17,361 bases of DNA. Source: UMGS1052 sp045580005 (GTDB lineage: Bacteria > Bacillota > Clostridia > Oscillospirales > CAG-382). The stretch's first letter is position 1, and the number at the start of each line of letters is the position of its first letter. The stretch is taken from the NCBI GenBank assembly GCA_045580005.1, contig JAZNMZ010000086.1:1-17361 (forward strand), written 5' to 3'. The notes below the pieces were generated by a model. It saw nothing but the letters and a program-made list of their open reading frames with translations. It did no database searches and was not told the origin of the DNA. Shown one piece after another: positions 13,970-17,361 of the stretch. Both the position numbers and the translations under genes were made by a program.

Positions 13970-13976
13970 AGAGGTG
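13970..13976 (+). promoter_or_regulatory. Ribosome-binding site that fixes the SpoIID start
   Basis: AGAGGTG ends 4 bases before the ATG at 13981. The in-frame ATG at 13933 has no Shine-Dalgarno sequence and lies inside the predicted -10 element, so it cannot be on the sigma-E transcript. Confidence 0.8.
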
Positions 13977-13980
13977 TAAT

Positions 13981-15213
13981 ATGAAAGAAACAAAAATATT
14001 TCTCAGAAAAAGCTCAATTAAACTTCTTGCCGCAGCCTATGTTCTACTCTTTTCAGTTTGTATGCTTCTGCCTCTCGTGCTAAGCGACAATACAAAAAAC
14101 AGGGATATTATGTTACGGTTTGACAGTTACAGTGCTGCAGACACAGCATCACTCGATTACTCAATATCTGATAGTCTGCTGATACTGAAAAGCGAGAGCT
14201 CTCAACTGCCAACAATGCAGCAACCGACTATTTCCGACAAACTTACTATGATATCGCAAAATAAAGCAGAAGAGCCAAAAGAAGACACAATATTGACACA
14301 AAAAAAGGCTGAGACCGTGCAGGATCAAACAGAAAATGTGCAAGAAAGCACACCTGTTATAACAGAACAGACTGTACACGGCTTCTCGCAGCTGACGGTA
14401 TACAACACATCCACAGAGCAAAATCTCATAATTCCGCTTGAGGAATATGTTCTGTCGGTACTGCTGGCGGAAATGCCGTCATCTTATGGGATAGAGGCGC
14501 TTAAAGCACAGGCAATAGCGTGCAGGACATACGCTGTATACAAGGCATCGGGCGGCGCACACGCAAGCGGTGCCGATATATGTACAAGCTCAGCGCATTG
14601 TCAGGCCTTTGCACAGCTGTCGGATATATCACAAGACTCTGACAAATATAAAAAGGCAAAAGAGGCAGTTGATTCGACAAAAGGTGTAATTATGATGTAC
14701 GACTCAGCACCCATTCTTGCAGCATACCACTCGTCCAGCTACGGAGTCACAAGCTCGTCCGCCGAGGTCTGGGGAGGCGACAGAGCATATTTGCAGTCTG
14801 TACAAAGTTTTGAGAGTTCTATTCCTACTCTTTCGGTAGACAAGACCTACACATTCACATCTGATGAGTTTATGCAAAGAATTTCATCACTGAATTCTGC
14901 TCTTTCGACATTTTCTTATGGTGAAGCTTCCCAGTGTTTGTCGCAAAACCTCACTTCTTCAGGCAGATGTCATAGTGTTTTGGTGGGTGATGTGAAAATC
15001 AGCGCCTCTGCCTTTGTAAGCTCTTTCGGTCTGCGCTCACGCAAGTTTGACATAGCCTTTTATGACAACTCAGTGACAATCACCACACACGGCTACGGTC
15101 ACGGAGTGGGACTCAGTCAGATGGGCGCCGAGTATCTTGCACAGCAGGGGTATACAAGCTATGAGATTCTCTCGCACTATTATACGGGAGTTTCTTACGG
15201 GACTGTAGCCTGA
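13981..15213 (+). CDS. spoIID: SpoIID, sporulation lytic transglycosylase
   Basis: SpoIID cleaves septal peptidoglycan so that the mother-cell membrane can engulf the forespore. The 410-residue protein has an N-terminal membrane anchor (about 12-35) and then a low-complexity Gln/Glu/Ser/Thr linker to about residue 130. The SpoIID/LytB domain fills the rest. The catalytic glutamate is in LLAEMPSSYG (E164), followed by EALKAQAIACRTYAVY. H194, C201, H206 and C207 resemble the zinc site described for C. difficile SpoIID. YHSSSYGVTSSSAEVWGG (249-266) and the GYGHGVGLSQMGA end (371-383) with HYYTGV are typical. The gene has its own sigma-E-type promoter and stands between the wall-precursor operon and the alpha ribosomal operon. 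Another SpoIID/LytB-domain paralogue such as SpoIID2 or an LytB-like protein is possible, but the promoter favours SpoIID. Confidence 0.9.
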   Translation: MKETKIFLRKSSIKLLAAAYVLLFSVCMLLPLVLSDNTKNRDIMLRFDSYSAADTASLDYSISDSLLILKSESSQLPTMQQPTISDKLTMISQNKAEEPKEDTILTQKKAETVQDQTENVQESTPVITEQTVHGFSQLTVYNTSTEQNLIIPLEEYVLSVLLAEMPSSYGIEALKAQAIACRTYAVYKASGGAHASGADICTSSAHCQAFAQLSDISQDSDKYKKAKEAVDSTKGVIMMYDSAPILAAYHSSSYGVTSSSAEVWGGDRAYLQSVQSFESSIPTLSVDKTYTFTSDEFMQRISSLNSALSTFSYGEASQCLSQNLTSSGRCHSVLVGDVKISASAFVSSFGLRSRKFDIAFYDNSVTITTHGYGHGVGLSQMGAEYLAQQGYTSYEILSHYYTGVSYGTVA

Positions 15214-15286
15214 GGGAAGTATGTCTATATTAACAGCCTCAGCACGCTCACAGCGCCAGACAGACGATTGCATATTTCACATAACA

Positions 15287-15316
15287 AAAAACCGAAGGTT
15301 TTAACCTTCGGTTTTT
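15287..15316. terminator. Bidirectional terminator between spoIID and rplQ
   Basis: A stem of up to 14 bp pairs 15287-15300 with 15303-15316; the innermost bases open to form the loop. The T-rich arm ends in a T run on the plus strand and in TTTTTT on the minus strand. It lies between convergent genes and can end both transcripts. Confidence 0.9.
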
Positions 15317-15345
15317 GTTTTAGTAAAACTTATTACTCAGTTAGA

Positions 15346-15687
15346 TCAAACGAGCTCGATGATCGCCATTTCTGCGCCGTCGCCTCTTCTGGGACCTGTC
15401 TTGAGAACTCTTGTATAACCGCCGTTTCTTTCAGCGTAAGAGGGAGCGATTTCATTGAAAAGCTTAGAAACCACATCTTCCTTTGTTATAAAAGCAAGAG
15501 CCTTTCTTCTTGATGCAAGGGTGTTTGCCTTGCCGAGAGTAATCATTTTATCTGTAAGAGCCTGTACTTCCTTTGCTCTTGTAGCAGTTGTTTCAAGTCT
15601 GCCGTTTTCGAGCAGGTAAGTAACAAGACCTCTGAGCATAGACATTCTATGTTCTGTCGGGCGTCCGAGTTTTCTTGTTCCTGGCAT
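15346..15687 (-). CDS. rplQ: 50S ribosomal protein L17
   Basis: L17 is a large-subunit protein near the polypeptide exit tunnel. The 113-residue length is typical of bacterial L17. The N-terminal RKLGRPTEHRMSMLRGL and the following LLENGRLETTATRAKEV are highly characteristic. The C-terminal GGYTRVLKTGPRRGDGAEMA is also the usual end. The start has an AAGGAGG site 8 bases upstream. It is the last gene of the alpha operon, 46 bp after rpoA, and a terminator follows within 30 bp of the stop. Confidence 0.98.
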   Translation of the reverse strand: MPGTRKLGRPTEHRMSMLRGLVTYLLENGRLETTATRAKEVQALTDKMITLGKANTLASRRKALAFITKEDVVSKLFNEIAPSYAERNGGYTRVLKTGPRRGDGAEMAIIELV

Positions 15688-15733
15688 TGTCTATTCCTCC
15701 TTCGTACAAAGTATTTTCAAGAGTCAACTAATG

Positions 15734-16690
15734 TTAGTCTTCTTCTTTCTTGAGAGAAAGTCCCAAGGACTGAAGCTTTTCCTTAACCTCTTCGAGAGAC
15801 TTCTTTCCGAGATTTCTAACTCTTATCATATCTTCTTCTGTTCTGTTAACCAAGTCTTTAACCGTATCTATGCCGGCACGCTTCAAGCAGTTGAAGGAAC
15901 GCACTGACATGTCAAGTTCCTCAATGGTCATCTCATAAACTTTTTCCTGTTGAGTCTCAATAGCATCAACTACAGTTACTGCCTTCTTTGCTTCCTCAGA
16001 GAGGTCAACAAACAGGCTAAGGTGTTCATTGAGAATCTTGGCTGCAAGCGAGATCGCATCTTTTGCGGTAATTGTTGCGTCGGTTGTTACCTCTACTGTA
16101 AGCTTATCGTAGTCAGTTCTGCTACCTACACGGGTGTTTTCTACTTCGTAGTTTGCATTATACACAGGTGTGTAGATAGAGTCTGTATAGATTGTGCCCA
16201 ACGGGGGATTTGCAACCTCTGCCTTGTTCTTATCACCTGAAACATATCCTCTGCCGTGGTTGAAAGTAATCTCCATATGGAGGCTTCCGCCCTCGCTGAC
16301 ATAAGCGATATGGTGGTCTTTGTTAAGAACTTCGATATCGGCGTCTCCCTTGATGCTGCCTGCAGTAACCTCACAGGGTCCGTGTTCGTCGATTACAACT
16401 GTCTTGCCGGGGCCCTCGCTGAAAAGCTTGGCTGTGATGCCCTTGATGTTGAGAATAATCTCGGGAACATCTTCCTTGACTCCGGGAACAGTAGAAATCT
16501 CATGTACAACACCGTCAATCTTAACGGATGTTGCAGCAACACCTGGAAGTGAGCTGAGCAGAACTCTTCTCAAAGAGTTGCCGAGCGTTGTACCGAAGCC
16601 CCTTTCGAGCGGTTCGATAACGAACTTGCCGTAAGAGCCGTCTTCAGATGTTTCAACAGTCGCTATATTCGGTCTTTCTATTTCTATCAT
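15734..16690 (-). CDS. rpoA: DNA-directed RNA polymerase subunit alpha
   Basis: The alpha subunit dimerises to nucleate RNA polymerase assembly and contacts upstream promoter DNA and activators. The 318-residue protein starts MIEIERPNIATVE, the normal start of Firmicutes RpoA. The N-terminal domain, with the segment LERGFGTTLGNSLRRVLL, spans about residues 1-230. The C-terminal domain (about 250-310) carries RSFNCLKRAGI and RVRNLGKKSLEEV, the helix-hairpin-helix-like part that binds UP elements. The start at 16690 was chosen over an in-frame ATG at 16729 because GAGGAGG lies at 16698-16705 just upstream and the family starts here. It lies 71 bp after rpsD in the same operon. Confidence 0.98.
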   Translation of the reverse strand: MIEIERPNIATVETSEDGSYGKFVIEPLERGFGTTLGNSLRRVLLSSLPGVAATSVKIDGVVHEISTVPGVKEDVPEIILNIKGITAKLFSEGPGKTVVIDEHGPCEVTAGSIKGDADIEVLNKDHHIAYVSEGGSLHMEITFNHGRGYVSGDKNKAEVANPPLGTIYTDSIYTPVYNANYEVENTRVGSRTDYDKLTVEVTTDATITAKDAISLAAKILNEHLSLFVDLSEEAKKAVTVVDAIETQQEKVYEMTIEELDMSVRSFNCLKRAGIDTVKDLVNRTEEDMIRVRNLGKKSLEEVKEKLQSLGLSLKKEED

Positions 16691-16697
16691 TCCAAAA

Positions 16698-16705
16698 CCC
16701 TCCTC
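16698..16705 (-). promoter_or_regulatory. Ribosome-binding site that fixes the rpoA start
   Basis: On the minus strand GAGGAGGG lies 7 bases before the ATG at 16690. It falls inside the 13-codon extension that the upstream ATG at 16729 would add, which argues against the longer protein. Confidence 0.8.
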
Positions 16706-16708
16706 AAT

Positions 16709-16749
16709 TTGTAATTTTACAATAGTCATATACAGCTCATATCGCTGTA
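16709..16749 (-). other. Two stem-loops in the rpsD-rpoA gap
   Basis: TACAGC (16731-16736) pairs with GCTGTA (16744-16749) around a 7-base loop, and TTGTAA (16709-16714) can pair with TTACAA (16717-16722). Neither is followed by a T run, so they are not terminators. They could be processing sites or modulate rpoA translation. Confidence 0.5.
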
Positions 16750-16761
16750 CGAGGATTTCTA

Positions 16762-17361
16762 TTACTTAGAGTACAACTCGACGATACGCTGTTCTTCGAA
16801 GGGGAAGTCGATGTCTTCTCTCTTGGGAAGAGCGATAATCTTAGCTGTAACATTTTCCTTATCAACCTCGATCCAAGCGGGAGCCTGTCTGTTGTCGAGA
16901 TTTTCGATAAGTGACTTGATCTTTTCAGACTTGCGGCTTGCTTCTCTTATAGAGATTACATCGCCAACCTTCAACAACATTGAAGGAATGTCTGCTTTCT
17001 TGCCGTTTATGCGGAAGTGTCCGTGTACAACAAGCTGTCTTGCATCTCTGCGGGATTCGCCAAGACCCATTCTGAATACAACATTGTCGTATCTGCGCTC
17101 AATCATTGTAAGAAGGTTTTCACCTGTCATACCCTCTTTTGCGTCAGCCTTTGCAAAGTAGTTTCTGAACTGTCTTTCCTGAATACCGTAGTATCTCTTA
17201 GCCTTCTGCTTTTCGCGAAGCTGAAGTCCGTATTCGCCTATCTTCTTGCGTGCTGCGCCGTGCTGGCCGGGAGCTGTATTTCTTCTGTTGAGTGCACACT
17301 TTTCTGTGTAGCAACGCTCACCCTTGGAAAAGAGCTTAACGCCTTCTCTACGGCACTGTCT
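16762..17361 (-). CDS. rpsD: 30S ribosomal protein S4, zinc-binding type, N-terminal end missing
   Basis: S4 is a primary 16S rRNA-binding protein that starts small-subunit assembly. The frame is open to the right edge of the window; 199 residues are visible and roughly nine are probably missing from the N terminus. The visible start RQCRREGVKLFSKGERC and YTEKC give three cysteines (C3, C17, C22 of the visible part) of the C-x2-C-x13-C-x4-C zinc site; the first lies beyond the edge. The S4 RNA-binding domain follows, in the stretch with MGLGESRRDARQLVVHGH, FRINGKK and IPSMLLKVGDVI. The order rpsD-rpoA-rplQ is the classic end of the alpha operon, in which S4 acts as translational repressor in other bacteria. 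Confidence 0.97.
   Translation of the reverse strand, partial: RQCRREGVKLFSKGERCYTEKCALNRRNTAPGQHGAARKKIGEYGLQLREKQKAKRYYGIQERQFRNYFAKADAKEGMTGENLLTMIERRYDNVVFRMGLGESRRDARQLVVHGHFRINGKKADIPSMLLKVGDVISIREASRKSEKIKSLIENLDNRQAPAWIEVDKENVTAKIIALPKREDIDFPFEEQRIVELYSK

Noticed and set aside
13933..13980. 16-residue N-terminal extension of SpoIID from ATG 13933
   Set aside because: No Shine-Dalgarno sequence, and the ATG lies in the predicted sigma-E -10 element; AGAGGTG fits the ATG at 13981.
16691..16729. 13-residue N-terminal extension of RpoA from ATG 16729
   Set aside because: The strong GAGGAGG site lies inside the extension, and the family begins at MIEIERP.

Overview
The window looks like chromosomal DNA from a spore-forming member of the Clostridia, probably a gut Ruminococcaceae/Oscillospiraceae-type organism. 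The genus is inferred only from overall gene style. The support is a split transketolase, TTG starts behind strong Shine-Dalgarno sites, consensus sigma-A promoters with extended -10 elements, a zinc-type ribosomal protein S4, and a SpoIID gene behind a good sigma-E-type promoter. No phage genes, insertion sequence or CRISPR array were seen.

Layout, left to right. (1) 1-1480, plus strand: the two subunits of a split transketolase; the first is cut by the window edge. (2) 1579-3474, plus: promoter, a roughly 120-nt structured leader, rpsB and tsf. (3) 3563-4786, plus: a strong promoter driving a long, divergent PRPP synthetase that ends at a bidirectional terminator. (4) 4830-6782, minus: a long-chain acyl-CoA synthetase with its own promoter, followed downstream by what looks like the decayed tail of a SLOG-type protein. 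(5) 6854-8227, plus: a 457-residue protein with a beta-propeller-like N half and a very cysteine/asparagine-rich C half. (6) 8264-9279, minus: a protein of three S1 RNA-binding domains. (7) 9311-10192, plus: two coupled genes for small cysteine-rich, probably metal-binding proteins. (8) 10214-13906, plus: an alpha/beta hydrolase, a membrane-anchored MurF-like ligase and a D-alanine-D-alanine ligase in one operon. (9) 13906-15213, plus: SpoIID. (10) 15287-17361, minus: the tail of the alpha ribosomal operon, rpsD-rpoA-rplQ.

The genes are mostly housekeeping: pentose phosphate carbon flow feeding ribose 5-phosphate to PRPP synthesis, translation, fatty-acid activation and cell-wall precursor synthesis. 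Each cluster has its own promoter and terminator. The hydrolase-Mur ligase-Ddl operon joins the two steps that make D-Ala-D-Ala and attach it to the peptidoglycan precursor, and SpoIID next to it later cuts septal peptidoglycan during engulfment.

No wholly new system is proven here. The best candidates for something undescribed are the Cys/Asn-rich propeller protein, the structured rpsB leader, the Mur ligase in which a membrane domain replaces the normal substrate-binding N domain, and the paired small cysteine proteins.
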